Notes: a model not told the origin generated them from the letters alone. 64,000 nucleotides of DNA from Polydactylus sextarius (GCA_016801845.1 CM028909.1:23526813-23590812), one strand, 5' to 3'; shown: positions 1-13,622, counted from the stretch's first letter. Program-made: numbers and translations.

Positions 1-387
1 CCATCTCTAACCTCCTCTACATGCAAATTTGTAAACTGGAAATCAAGTCGTTTTACCGTAAGGCTTTATCATGGGGTTGTATTAGGCCTTCTAGCAATGC
101 TCCTGGGCCATTCTCAGCCCCAATGCAATTACATACGCTATATAGAGGCTCAAAGAAAAGTTTGCAGTAGTTGAAAACAGATGTTCTAGGACTCCTTTAA
201 ATCCATAAGGAGTTTTGTTTATCTGGATTAAGGCAGCCCTGGAGGTTTATAATGCTTAACACTCCTCGTCCTCTCAGGCCAGCTCAGTATGCTGCTGGTA
301 CTTTGAGTCATGTATTTTATGTAGAATTAATTTTGCAAAATAAGAACTCCCCAGATTTGTAGTTGAACTATTGATGTTTGTCTCCAG

Positions 388-3300
388 GAGGATGGTAAAT
401 ATGATGTGGGTGGTGGTGAGAGGTTTGATACCCTGACTGACCTGGTGGATCACTACAAGAAGAACCCCATGGTGGAGAAAAGTGGCATTGTAGTGCACCT
501 CAAACAGGTATGGAGACCTCAACAAGTAAAACAAAACCTCATCAGTCTTCTGCACACTAACCCTACCATCAAGGCATGAATGTGTTGAGATATGCTGGTT
601 AATCAAAACCACATGAACCTTTTATTTTCATACTTGTGGTTTTATTCTATTGACACATTTATTTTCTCCATCCTAACATGGCAATGAGCAGCCATTTAAC
701 GCCACAAGGATAACTGCAGCCAACATTGAGAACCGGGTTCGGGAGCTCAATAAAGTAGCAGACAACTCTGAGAAGCCCAAACAAGGTTTCTGGGAAGAAT
801 TTGAGGTATGTATCCTCAATACCTGGAGTACAAGAATGTTTCTTTTCAATGTGATTTTTATATCTTAGTTATGTACTTGAGTACTGAGAAGACACGGTTG
901 GGCACATAAGAGATAATCCACCAGGACACTAAATTTTTGTCTTTGGAACATGTAACATTTTCAAGTCCATAATGTCACATTCTAGTCATATAAAATGTCA
1001 TCTTGTAGGTTGCTTGTTCCCTAAAGCCTGTAATTGTCATCTGTTTTATACCTATTTGTGAAGGCTTACATCTCTGTTGTTTCCACTGAGTTATTTGTTT
1101 TTCTTATCTCAAGGGAAATTTGCATGCATTTATATTTAACCTTTGAGTTATGACACTGACTGTATCTTATCCTGTGGCTTACTCTTGGTTTCCATCTAAC
1201 ATTGACATAAGTGTCATAAATGTGAATATTTTCTGTTGTTTTGGTGTATGTGTTGTTGAATTGTCTGATCCTAGGCTGCAATCAATATGATCCTTTTCAG
1301 ATGACTTTAAATTACTTACAGCATCCTCTGTGTCTTCTGTGTGTGTGGGTGGCTTAATGTAATGTAATTTAATGTAAATGCCTGGCTTTTACACAACTGG
1401 ATGTAATTATCACAAACTGTAAACTGTAGATTGATTCATTCCACCCTTGAAGAGATACAGATATAATAAAATGCATCCCTGCAGTTTTCAAGATCTTGTT
1501 TATCGGGGTGATCCCTGCTAGGTATAAATGGCCAGGCATTTGGCAGTTGCTTTATACTGGATATACTTTTATTGGGAACTTCCTGAGGCACATTATTAAA
1601 ATGTGTCACTTTCTTCTCATTCATCTGTTTTTCCATCCACTATCAGGTACTTCAGCAGCAGGAGTGCAAACTGCTGTATCCCCGGAAAGAAGGCCAGAAG
1701 CCAGAAAACAAGAGTAAAAACAGATACAAGAATATCCTCCCCTGTGAGTCAAGCAGCAACCTGCCATTTCCTGTCTCCCCAACTTCCTGTGGAAACAGTG
1801 ACACAAATAGACAACAGACAACGCAGAGGCCTCAGCAAAGTGTCTAGATTTGGTTTCGATAACTCACTCGCCTATCGATTGACACTCGATTTGAAAAGAA
1901 ATGTAATTCCTGGAAACCAAAGACTGTTGCTTGTTAATGTGGCTATAATTTTGTGTTTTCAGTCGACACAACTCGTGTTGAAATCAGGGATGCAGATCCA
2001 GATGTTCCTGGTTCAGACTACATCAATGCCAACTACATCAGAGTGAGTCATTTCATTAGGAATATGCAATACAGATACACTAAGCAATCTAAGTAAAATG
2101 TAAGGAAAAAGTTAACATCAAATTATCGTGGGTGGTTTAGATGCTGACAAACACACAGCTATGAGTTCTCAGAGCAACTTTCTGTTTTAGCAGCACTTAA
2201 CTTTTTATTCATTTTCTGTATGTATGTAGCTTTTTTGTCCGTGCATTTTCCTTGACAATATAAATCTCTGGTCTAAAAACTCACTGTGTAACTTTCTGTG
2301 CTGAACAGAGTATGCAGGAAGATGGCCGCCGCATGGAGGAAGGCAAAGTGTTCATCGCTACACAAGGCTGTCTGCAGAATACAGTCATTGACTTCTGGAA
2401 AATGGTGTATCAGGAGAATACACACGTCATTGTCATGACCACAAAGGAGACAGAGCGAGGACGGGTGAGCAATTTCTTTACACAACAAAAAAAAAGAGAG
2501 AGAGAAATATTTTATAGTATATCTGAATATTCTTACATATTATGATTGCTTCTTTCCACCTTAATTTTAAATAATACAGGTTTAATAAAACGTTTCTATA
2601 TTTTATGGTTTTGAGCTGCTATTTTTCCAGTAGCACTTTCGTTCTAAATGTTTTGTCTGTAGTTTCAGTATTACTCTCCTTTGGGCTGATTGCTGATGAT
2701 CACTTGCAATGATGAAGATCTGTGAACTGAGCGTTCTAAGATTGGACACTTGAGATTTTGTAATGAGAGCACGAGGGAAATACCCTAAATCTAAAAAAAA
2801 AAATCCACCACACCAGTCAAGTGAAAACAAAGTAGAAGGTACTTTCACACCAGATTGGTCATGAAATTCAAAACAAGACAAATGAAAACAACAGGACAGA
2901 TTCTACCTGTTTCTGTCAGTTGATTGACTGAAGATTGCTGTCAACCATTTTGGTCTGCATTGTCATGTGAAAAACGGGTTTCACTGCATTACTGTTTCTG
3001 ACAGAGATAGTTAGAAATGTACAGTAGAGATGATGCTGTGTCTACTGTGTGGGGGGTGGGCAGGACGGCTGACAGGGATAGTATGACAGTTAAGCTGATT
3101 GGAAAGCTGCTTGAGATGAGCTGGTCCTTTAGATTGTCTAATACCCTGCAATGGCCTCCATCTACTTTCTCTCTGTCTTTCTCGCTCTGTGTTTTCTGGT
3201 TTAGAACAAATGTGCCCGTTACTGGCCCGACCTCCACGCCACCAAGGAATATGGGAAGGTGCTAGTGAAGAACGTTGATGAACAGCCAGCACATGACTAT

Positions 3301-3411
3301 GTCCTGAGGAAGTTGGAGGTGACCTGTCTAGATCGGGTGGGTAGAGCTGTGTACTCAGAGCTGACCCACTGACCCGGGGTCAGATTATCTAACACCTCAT
3401 ACACACACACA

Positions 3412-3453
<42 letters not shown>

Positions 3454-6400
3454 GCTACCACATGCCTGTGCTTACAAGAGGATCGACTGCACGAATCTGA
3501 AGACTACAAGAAGAAAATGCACATAACCTTTAAAAATCTTTGTTTTTCTTTTCTTTTTCTGAATCCTGATATAAAATCCATTTGATGCAGCACTGTTCTT
3601 TTAGACCTTAACATTTTTTTTCATAGTTGCTTTGATCACAGCAGTTAGTATGTAACTGTGGGACATCAAGTATTGGCTGTAACTAGTGTATAGATGTGAA
3701 TAGTGTATAGATGTGTTTTTATGAGCAACAAGCTTAAAACAACTACCATTACTGATTAAAACACTAATCATCTTTTTTTTGTCATCGTCATTATAGAAGG
3801 AGACTGTGAGGTATATCTGGCACTATCAGTACCTGAGCTGGCCGGACCATGGAGTGCCCAATGAGCCCGGCGGTGTGCTCTATTTCCTTGAGGAGGTCAA
3901 CCGCACACAGAGTACCATTTCAGACACTGGACCTATTGTTGTCCACTGCAGGTACAAACAGGAGGGAAGGGCAATGATTTAGAATATTAGGATGCTCAGA
4001 GTTTGTAGGCGAGATGTTGGTTGGGACTTAAGTTAATTACTGTTGGGTCAGGTAGAGAGAGATAAAACAATTTATCTGCCAGCAGAAGATATCAAAAACA
4101 ACAGTTATCCAGTCTTGTGTGTATTGCTGTGTACTCTGTGCACACAGTAGCTGCCAGCCTCCTCATTAAAAGCTGAGGGCAGTGTTACTATGGTACTGAG
4201 GACATCCTCCCAACCTGGTGAAGATTAAAGCACAACCATCCATCAGTTTTCACAGGCTGTTCGTCTGTGGGAGAAACAGGGTAACTGACATAGCACAGTA
4301 AGAATCTGTAAGAAAAGAAAACTGGAGTGACCTATTCTGACAAAACACAAGGTGCTGGAGGGAAATAGAAATCTAACATGCGTGTAATGTAGAGAAAACC
4401 CCACTCACCTTGTTCAATAACTGAGAGTGAACTAAAAGAACAGTCAATTCATTTACAAAATTAATTAAGTCTTACTCTCAAGAAAGCATCTATGATGCAA
4501 CTTTTAAAAAACGAAGATAATTCAGAGGCAGCTCACAGAGAGAGAAGCTGAACACACCTGATCTGTACCTCGAGCACAGTTTCTTTGAACAGTAGTTGCA
4601 TAACAAAGACTAAAGAAAGAGAAGGAGTGTTAAAAAAAAATGTGGCCAGCTGAAATTTGGCAGCAGTGCCTGAGGGAACATGCCAATCACAAGAGAGGGT
4701 GAAGTGGGAGGTGTGCTGGATGCTGAATTGACTGACTGCCCAAACCAGTCAGGAAAGACTGACTGGAGCATCAGAGAGCACAGACAGAGAGAGAGGGAGA
4801 GGAAAGAACAAGGGGAGTGCAGTCCATAAATCATGACATGAACCAGAAACAAAGGAGTGGAAATATGAGAGAAAACAGAATAATAAGTTAGAACACACAT
4901 ATAACACATTGTGTTTGATGCAAATGAAATGATAAATGTACTTTTAGATTTAGAGACATGGTCACACACTGTCAGACAAGATGCATTCATTTTTCTGACT
5001 TAAGTTTTTCCACAAGACTTCAACCATCTGTCAGTCACTGCTGTTTTTTCTGTTTTTTTTTTTTTTTGTTTTTTTTTGTTTCATCAAACACTCAAAACTT
5101 TTCTCTTTAAGCATGAATGTATGAAACATGGGTTTCATGTTCAGTCTGCCACTCGAGTGCGCTATAATGAAGATTAAGGTGGCATTAGACCTTCACATTA
5201 TTCACTGAGCTCAGTTGCCCACTGTCACATTGAGAGACATAGATCAACATCAACATTACGAACACATATTATCTAAACGAATACCTTGAAATGTGTTGAA
5301 CTGTTAATTAAGACTTTATTATACCACATATTTTATATTGAAATTTAAAAAAAGGATGTCAGTATTAGATTGTGTGCTTTGGTAAATGAAATTAATTCAT
5401 AACTGTGGAATGTGAAAGTACCGCAGTTATATTTCAGTGTTAAACAGATTTTTATCTGAAGTGTGTCATAAATTAAATTAAATTAATGATGAATTGAAAG
5501 ATGTTTACATAATTCTTATTGATGATTTATGTCTGACTACAGAACTTCCATAGAGACTATTTAGGATTGAAAAATACTTTATTGGATAACATTTTATGCC
5601 TGAAGACTTTCAGGCATAAAATGCATGAAAATGGTGTTTGAAAGTGAAATGCTATGGGAGCTAAATCTGAGTATAGCACTGAGGTTGGAAACATACACAG
5701 ATTCAATAACCTTGATCATTAGCATTAGCTGCAGCTTCTCATATCAGGTGGTGCAGAGTATCACCACATGAGTTGATTATTACTGAATATTCGTTGTGTT
5801 GTTGGGTTGTGATGCTCCGATCACTGCTGTCAGTACTCGTCAAAAATAGTTTGTGACAGTGTCCAGTCTGCAACACCACTGTACAACCACAGATGAGTTT
5901 TTATTTAGAGTGAGATGTCTTTCATTCATATCGTCTAAATAAGTTAAGCTTGTGGGTTTTTATGTTTTGAAAAAATTATGTTGTCGTCTATAGCTGCTCT
6001 TATTTTAGTGAGTCTGATTAGAGTCAGAAGCAAACGATTCCATTGACTTCGATGCTTAAAGTGTTTTGATCACACATGCTTTGACTTTTTGTTCTGTTGT
6101 CTCCAACAGCGCTGGCATCGGCAGGACAGGCACCATTATTGTCATTGACATCCTCATCGATATTATTAACCGCCAAGGTAGCAACTTGTACTATTAAACT
6201 GACAAAGTGGAGTTTTTTTTATTGCGTCTTATAATTTTACAGTTTGTCTAAGCTAATTTCAGGATGTGTGTGAATATGTGTGTGTTCTAGGTCTAGATTG
6301 TGACATCGACATCCCCAAAACCATCCAGAGAGTACGTCAGCAGAGGTCGGGCATGGTGCAGACGGAGGCTCAGTATAAGTTCATCTACATGGCCGTGCAG

Positions 6401-7459
6401 CAGTACATCGACACGGCTCAGAAGAGACTGGAGCAGGAGCAGGTGCTCTGCTACACTATAAATCAAAACCCCAGAGTGAACTCAAATGAAGGCATTAAAA
6501 TACATCACGTAACATTTTCTGACACGATAATGAAGCCTTTAAAGTATTTATGTGAGGCATGTGTTTGACCTCAGCATCTGAAGGCCAGCCCTTTGCGTTA
6601 TGTTATGACAGTTAGAGGAGTGAGGCAGACAACAGTATGGCAGCTGTCTCACTAAGTTTCCAATGTGCTGTTCTTCTCAACGTGGATAACATCTGGTCCT
6701 GTTTAAAGTTTTATTCAGGTCTTATACACAGGACAAATTTGTGAGAGCTTTGTAGAAGATCTTGATCTTCTAACCTGAATCTGACCGATTCATGTCGACA
6801 CTTTTCAGAGGAATAACATGCAGGAGAGGGAATATTCCAATATCAAATATCCCCAGATGACCAACTCAAGGTCCAAACCCAACATGTCATCCTCACGCTC
6901 TTCTTCAGTGTAAGTATTACTCATATTGTGGTGAAGGTGAAGTGGCCTCTGTGTGATTGTTATTTAAATTGTGACCGCAGAACTTCAGCAGAAAAAAAAA
7001 GCTTAAAAGGGCATTTTCTGACCTTTTTACTGACCCTTTTTTTTAAGCGGATTTATATTCAGTGTTATTTTTTACAAAGTATTTAGAATAAAAAGGTCAT
7101 ACATTTTATTTTTTACTGTGTTGAGAGATTCATGCAGAAATGTGTAAATTCGCAGCAGGATAATGGTAACAGTGGATTGTGTGATTTTTTATTTTTTTTT
7201 TTAGTTGTCTCATTTTTGTCAAAATTGTTTGACAAACATCAGTGATCAATCATCTTTCACTGGTTGATCAATCCATCAGATCCAGGTCTTTGTCAACCTA
7301 CAGAAACCCCGTTCTACTTGTTCGTCTGTACGTTTGTTTTGTCAGTGAATATTTCCTCTGTGTTTTTGTAGGATGACAAATGATGATTCGTCGAGTGTGT
7401 ACGAGAACATCAACTTTAAAAGCCCACAGACGTCTTTTAGCAGTAACACCAGGAGGTAA
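388..7459 (+). CDS. ptpn6: SHP-type non-receptor protein tyrosine phosphatase, probably SHP-1 (5' part outside window)
   Basis: Cytosolic phosphatase that docks on phosphotyrosine motifs through SH2 domains and dampens immune and cytokine receptor signalling. Eleven exons join in phase: 388-507, 692-805, 1647-1743, 1963-2042, 2309-2464, 3205-3336, 3797-3951, 6110-6177, 6291-6442, 6809-6909, 7372-7459. They give 420 residues ending in TAA. The first exon is the end of the C-terminal SH2 domain (YDVGGGERFD). The PTP domain has the phosphotyrosine loop KNRYKNI, WPD loop WPDHGVP, signature HCSAGIGRTG with the nucleophilic Cys split across the 3951/6110 junction, and Q-loop QTEAQ. The tail keeps two tyrosine motifs, EYSNI and VYENI. 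Several stretches look like SHP-2 (KKNPMVE, ATQGCLQNTV). The short tail without a proline-rich segment, GSDYINANYI and IWHYQYLSWPDHGVP favour SHP-1. ptpn11 is the alternative. No exon was found in 1-387, so the first half lies upstream. Confidence 0.85.
3401..3449. repeat. (CA)n microsatellite
   Basis: An almost pure AC dinucleotide run with one AG interruption near 3411, in the ptpn6 intron just after the exon ending at 3336. Likely length-polymorphic; no function is implied. Confidence 0.9.
5591..5622. other. Perfect 14-bp inverted repeat (hairpin)
   Basis: The arms attttatgcctgaa (5591-5604) and ttcaggcataaaat (5609-5622) are exact reverse complements around a 4-base loop, gact. It lies in the long 3952-6109 ptpn6 intron, which otherwise shows only A/T-rich sequence and no coding signal. 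Confidence 0.8.
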
Positions 7460-8869
7460 AACCGTCGGGACCTCCACATCTCTCTGTCTGCCTCTTTGTA
7501 AGTACTTCATTCATTTCAATCTAGACTGTTTGAATTTTGTCCCTGTGCTGTGGCAGAAACACATTCACCCCTTACTGTTTAAAATTAGCACTTGGTTTTG
7601 TATTTTCCTCAACCTCTCAAAAGTGAGCAGAGAATTGTTCCACTTGCTTATAGTCGTTGCTTTTATATAGTAGTTAAAGATCTGCACTGCAGTGGCTTCC
7701 TTACCATTTGCTGGATCCCATTAGGTGTAGGTGCAGCTTTTGTTGAGAAAGTATGAACTTAAGCCTTATATGTCAGAGAAACTGAATTTTCCCATTAAAA
7801 TCAGAACTCGTGGCGCTGTTAAAACTATCTACCCGACAGTAGACGGTTCACATTTTTCCAGTGAGTCAAATTAATTTTCCTTGTGTAAGTAGAAGAGTAA
7901 TGTTCTCTTATTTTCAAGGTTCAAATTATAGGGTGGCCAGGAGCAGCTGAGCTTCCTTTAAAAGAAAGCCTTCGCTCGTCGTTAAGCATCAAAGGATTCA
8001 ATTTAGGTTCAAACTATAATCAACCTCAATTCTCACGGTCTCATTCTTTTCTCTGTCGCAGTGATTAATAGAGCGGACAAGGAATGTAGCAGCGCTAAAG
8101 TGAGTGAATCATAGCTTTAGTTTGGATTCATCAGCACAAGACAGTGTAGAACAGCATTTCAATTATAAGTGAACGTATTTAAAAAGCATGTAAAAACAAT
8201 TTTTCATATTGTTGAATGGTTGAAAATGAATCTTATCACCCACATGTGTAGATTTCTGAAATTTTCATGATTAAAACTTTTTGAAATAAAACCATATTTA
8301 ATTATTTGAATTCTTAGTGTCCAACTTTCATGTGTACTGAAATTTCAATGCATTTATGGCCTATTAAATGTATAATTTAGAACACGAGTCAATATTTTAT
8401 TGGTGGTTAGTAGCCAGATCTTGAAGTTTTTTAATGTCAGATGGTGATTTAAAACCTCAGGTAGTCAAGTTGAATGTTATCTGAAACTCTCAGCCAGTTT
8501 TAAATCGTTTTATAATCAATACTAGAAATGTGATTAGAAATAAATAGCAAATAGTAAAAACACCATCATTAAACGATATAGACATTGGAGTTTTAACATA
8601 ATTAGAAACAGTATTGACATTAAATAGTCTATAGAGAACCAAACTTTTTTTTCTAGCAAACAGATGGTCTTTTAAATGAACTACCTAACTTTTATCTTCT
8701 ATTGAGTGCGTGTCTCCTTTTTGACTGTAGGTAAAGATTAGCAGGAAAAGCACACGTGTAACTAACAATGTTCTCAAAGTTTTCAGTGGCCATGACAGTG
8801 TGGCAGTAAGCCAACATGCATCATTGAGTTTATATGAATATAATATACATTTATAAAGATGTGGCCTCT

Positions 8870-9060
8870 GCCCACCTCTGCTGATGACGTCATTTAATGT
8901 CAATCTATGCAGTAGTGACTGGGGGGTGGAGCCACTGTACCAGAGCTCCGACCACACCTGCGCAGCTCAGCTGTTTCCATGATCGAGACTGGGGTCAGCC
9001 ACCAGGGGGCGAGCTGGATGTTTTGGCTTCACTTTTGTTATGCATCTTTAAATACAGTCA
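8870..9060. repeat. Possible teleost interspersed repeat fragment
   Basis: The block with gtgactggggggtggagcc and gccaccagggggcgagctgg has the wording of a common interspersed element of fish genomes, as I remember it. No clear terminal repeats or target-site duplication were found, so the boundaries are approximate. It would lie inside the proposed 3' UTR intron of ptpn6. Confidence 0.4.
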
Positions 9061-10439
9061 TTGACCTTGGCACTGCGGCTGAAACAAAACAGTTTGCCGT
9101 CAGTCAACAAAGTTTCCAGATATTTAACTCAAACAGGATACAACAAAGTTTAGTTAGTCAGGCTTCATTTTGTTTGCCTCTATTTTATAATAACATCTTG
9201 AGTTTTTTAATTTAGTTGTGCGAAACATGTTCAAATTCAAACTCCACTCATGCCTGTTTGTTTGCTTCAGTTTCAGCAGAGCTGTCGCTTCATCAGCACC
9301 TGAAAATCCACCGGGGGAAGAGGGAGTGTGGTGCTCTGCCTACACCCCACACCGGTGGATCCTGCCTGGGCTGAAGATGGCGAGCTGACTCCTCTCCTGC
9401 TGCTGTCCAGCTGGCCCTTGTTGTCTGGAGTACAACCTCACCCTCTATGGAGCGGGGACTCCACAGCAGAGCACCTGCGCTCAGGGCCTCTTTTCTCCCC
9501 TGTCTTTTCTCTCCTGTTGCTCCGGTTTCAAAGCGTTTCCATCTCTCAACCAGCACAAGTGCCTTGTCACAGGATGCGTCTGTAACCTATCCTCTTCTAA
9601 ACGTGCCGTTAAATCTCCTCTGTTACTATTTTCCAAACCCTGGAAACCCGAGTTGACGTAAGAATCAGTTTAGTTTTTCCTTGCGATGACTGAACACAGT
9701 CTGCACTGGCCTGAAATGAACATAGAGCCATACGGGACCCATGAAGAGGTCAAAGCTAAGCTGTTTGTCCGCTTGTTGCCAGAAATTACTCTGTTCGCTC
9801 ACCCTCTTTCCCTGTCTTTGCTGGCCGTCATTTGACACAAACCTAAGACTGTTTTTGCTGCATTCTGTCTCTCCAGCTGTGGTAGTTATTAATGTTGCCG
9901 CTGAGTGATAGCAAGGTCAGTTATGTAACCTGCTACAGGATCCTGAGGCAAGAGAAGGGCAAGCAAGCCCTGAAACAATGATCTGTCATTTTAATTTTGG
10001 GTGTAAAAGTAGACTCTGTATTTTATTTTTTCAGAGATTTCATTGTTGTGAAAGAGTCATACAAATCTCCAAAGCTGTTGCAGCAAGCAACTGATACTGT
10101 TCCTCAACAGAAATGAAGACCGTTTTGACTTATTTCTTATGGTTACTGTGACATACACATCAGTCCTGTCTATCATCTCTCATCTCACCATGGCCTCCAG
10201 TGGTCCCACTTTGAGTGTTGTTTTTCTTTGTTCATTTTAATCATCTTCTTTTCATTTTTTCGTGGTGTTTTGTTGATGCTCTTAGTGTCATAGCTGTGTA
10301 ATATATGAGATGTTTATTTTTTAAATATATCTATATTTATAAAAGAGCATAATGGTGGTTGAGATGAGGTCTAAGCACAATTGTCTAAGCAGAACTTCCC
10401 AGCACTAATTTAGATTTATATTATAATAGTACTTTGAAG

Positions 10440-10790
10440 ACATGTTTGACAGGAAACAGGGCTGAAAGGATTCCTGAATGGGTTGTTGGAGCTGAGCTTG
10501 GCTGACCGCCGTCTCTCGGCTTCATTTGTCTGGCTGTCCTCGTTAATCAGCAGGTCTGATGCGGTTCAACATCTGTCAGAGGAGATCGTTGCAAGGAGAC
10601 AAGGCAAAGGGGCCGATTACAGTGGGCCAGATGGCCATCTGCCTGAGATTGAAGAATAGATTTGTCTCCAAAAAGTAATTTAGAAGATGGCCATAATCCA
10701 GGCTTGATGATAGCGAAGCGAGTAAGCTGACGTCATTGATGTGATAAGGAAGACTGGTGTCGCTGCACTATCTGGCAGATTGGTCACTAT
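10440..10790. promoter_or_regulatory. Candidate cis-regulatory cluster
   Basis: This GC-richer block holds a perfect 14-bp palindrome CAGATGGCCATCTG (two E-boxes back to back, 10628-10641), a full CRE TGACGTCA (10728-10735) and a GATA-type site (TGATAAGG, just after it). It is downstream of the ptpn6 coding region and may overlap its 3' UTR. The evidence is motif clustering only. Confidence 0.3.
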
Positions 10791-11393
10791 TTTTAGCTTC
10801 CATGATCATGAGCAAAATATGCTACTGAAACACAAGTGCAGATGCGATGGTGAAACCTGGCTTGTTTAAAATGTAATGACTTAATGGTCCACGCAGTGTT
10901 TAAAACAAACAAGTGTCACTCGCAGTAGGTTATTGTAACGTTCAATCATGAAAATGAACAGTGAATGGTGGAACACTATCATTTGTCCTCCTCCACCAGC
11001 ACAAGTGTCCAACTAACCAGGTCAAGGACACTCAGGCTGAACTCACCTTGTTCTCTTCATAAATTAGCCAGTTTCTGCAGCTGCGGCTCATGACTCTTAA
11101 GAGACATGATTTAAAATCTAGCCAAGAGTAATCAGTTATGGCACTGAAAAAAAACAGTAATGTGATCCAGTTGTCCTTGAGCAGTATTCTCTAATAAAGT
11201 AACAATGTAGCCAGCAGTTGCCATATTATCCTGTCAAACAGCCCAGTTGTGTGTTTTGAAAGTTTATTCTTTTTATTAAGATCCCACTATATCAGTTCAA
11301 GTATCTGGTGATTTTGGCCTCTTGGTTGTCTGGATTGAAATTGTTTCTGTTATAAGTTGTTACCACATAATTTAATGGTCGAAACTTCATGTG

Positions 11394-11399
11394 AATAAA
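11394..11399 (+). other. Candidate polyadenylation signal for ptpn6
   Basis: A canonical AATAAA in A/T-rich sequence with T-rich sequence downstream. It could close the ptpn6 transcript. Alternative signals cluster at 12270-12297, where several AATAAA-like words occur in a row. Confidence 0.35.
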
Positions 11400-11892
11400 A
11401 GCCCTGTTTTATTAAATAAGTGTGTCAGTGAAGGCCTACAGTCTGTCTGCTATAATCCTGCTGCACCACTCGATGTACATCAGGGATGTTTGAATCCCTC
11501 TGTTGTGTTTTTCCCACTTGTCCTTTTCCCATCTGAACTGTGATTTTTTTTTTTTTTTTTGTCTGATGAATAAGAAAATGGCTTTTGTGGTATTGTCTCT
11601 GTGTTTCGGAACTATCTTACCGCGTGGATTTCTTTTTTTTTTCCACTTTGCCTCTCTGGGTCAAATTGTTTGTGATATGGTGAAACATCGATACTTGAAA
11701 GTGTGAAACTGCTGAATGTTTGGCCTCAGGCTGTCCAGATGTCCATAGGCTGTGGAAGTATTTTTTGTTAGTGCACTAGATCTTTGCCATCAGTGTTGTT
11801 ATATTTGTATTTTATTTTATTCTTTTATTCTTTTTCAAAATGTATATTTCTAATTGATTGTTTCATCCGTTCTTTCATTTTATATTGTCTGT

Positions 11893-11920
11893 ATTATTAT
11901 TATTATTATTATTATTATTT
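11893..11920. repeat. (ATT)n microsatellite
   Basis: An uninterrupted run of ATT trinucleotides in the intergenic space between the tail-to-tail ptpn6 and RING-finger genes. Confidence 0.85.
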
Positions 11921-13616
11921 TTGTGATTTCACAAATGTCAATTCTGAGTTGATCCAGTGAACATGAAGGTGTGCAGTAGTGTCACGGTATTTTTTTTTCT
12001 GTTTGTCCTTTTACTTTTACTTGAACATAATGTTGATTTTTGTTTGTTTGTTTTTCTTTTTTTTATTCCTGCTCCTCTGTGGGTGGCGGTATGGTTGAAG
12101 TGAGTAGTGGTATACTGAGTGCTCCCGTCTTGTTCAGTGGAGACTCTCCCCCCTTCTTCCTCTTCTTCTTGCACTGGCTCAGCCCAAACGCCTTTTTTGC
12201 TGTATAGGCTACAACTGTTGACGCGATGAGCTGCCAGAATACGGCATCAAAATTGTTTATTATCATGTAGTTTAATAAAAAATAAAAAAAATAAAAAAAT
12301 CTATGATGGCACTATATGAAGTTACCCATGGAGTTTGCCTGTTTCTCTTGTCTGCACCCGTAGTTGGTGACCTCCACCATACTGATATTTATGGATATTT
12401 TGAAAGGTGTTATTAAAGGTATTATATTTTTAAAGGTTGACCTTGGCCAAAAGAGAAAGAAAAGAAGTTCCCCCGATGTGGGGACAAAGCAAACAACACT
12501 AGAATGTTGGACTCTTCTGTGTCTCTACTATCCACCCCAACATCATGACCTAGACTCAGGAACACCACTTAATTAATTGTAATCTGTAAATTAAAAAAAA
12601 AAAAAAAAAAAAGCCTTCCAGAAAAACACTTATTTTACCAGTAATGACAGACCATTTTCTGGTTGAAGCTGCCTGTAGAAAATTTTATAATTCACAAAGA
12701 AGTAAAAGTTTGAAAAGTGATGTTTTACTCTTACGTCCATCATTTAAATGTGACTTCTGAGTGAGAGCTACTGTTCACAAAAACAAGGCTTTTTATTCTG
12801 CTTTTAGAAGTGAAAACAGCACACAGAATAAAATACCTTAAAAAGTTTGATTTTTAATACCGTCGACCAAAAATTAAACTAACTAATAAAAAAGCTGTTA
12901 TCAGTATTGTTTCGCTTTTTACCCATATTGACTTATTCAGAACAGTTTTTTTGTGACCATAACTCTGATTTTTTTTTTTTTGGTTTCACTCTGCATTTAT
13001 TGTTTAACAGTATTTACCAGAAATACAAGTAGCTCCAGGAAGTTCCACTTTTTAATTACTGGTACTCCAGCACCTAGACTCTAGATTTAATGTTACCGTC
13101 TTATCAACCACGTCACAAGTGAGCTACTTGGAAAATCCCACCGTCTAATTATTCCTTCACATGACTCACCCAATCTAGGAATAAATAAGACCAACTTCCT
13201 GCCAAGACTTTACATTTATGGTCAAGGGTTTAAGGTTCATTTAAAGAGGAAATGATAAACTGAGCCCTGTGAATGACTGGAGTGTTTTGCAATTTAACCC
13301 TGAAACTGTACACTTCCTTTTAGATGTGTACTCAGACCTGTGACGAGTGGTGTGTTGTTTGAGGGCAGTTTCATTACACCTGTTGTTCAGATTAAACAGC
13401 CCATTGATGCTACAGTCAATGTAATTTTTAATGTAGTATTTAGGTTCTTAACTATAATGAAGATGAAACGTAATCTGTGTTAATACCTCACATTTTTTAT
13501 TACAGTTCTGTAAACAAAGACATATCAAAATACAAAATGCAAATCATTTGTACAATACATAAAGTTTTTAGTTGACACAGTGGGATTAAATTCATTGGCT
13601 TTTGTAAAGAAAACAT

Positions 13617-13622
13617 TTTATT
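13617..13622 (-). other. Candidate polyadenylation signal for the RING-finger gene
   Basis: TTTATT on the plus strand reads AATAAA on the minus strand, about 590 bases beyond the RING gene stop. A second copy lies at 13496-13501. Either would give a short, unspliced 3' UTR. Confidence 0.4.

Larger units (their letters stand above)
7460..11420 (+). other. Probable ptpn6 3' UTR, with a possible spliced UTR exon
   Basis: After the ptpn6 stop at 7457-7459 there is a strong donor, GTAAGT, at 7498. A GC-richer block begins after a pyrimidine-rich acceptor near 9260-9276, consistent with a 3' UTR intron of about 1.8 kb. An AATAAA at 11394-11399 is a plausible end. Other AATAAA-like signals lie near 8284 and 12274, so the true end is uncertain. 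No coding exon is seen in this stretch; the ORFs in 9293-9656 do not resemble any protein I know. Confidence 0.4.

Noticed and set aside
9293..9656. Overlapping ORFs on both strands in the GC-richer block downstream of ptpn6.
   Set aside because: No family resemblance, and both strands are open at once, as expected for GC-rich UTR sequence.
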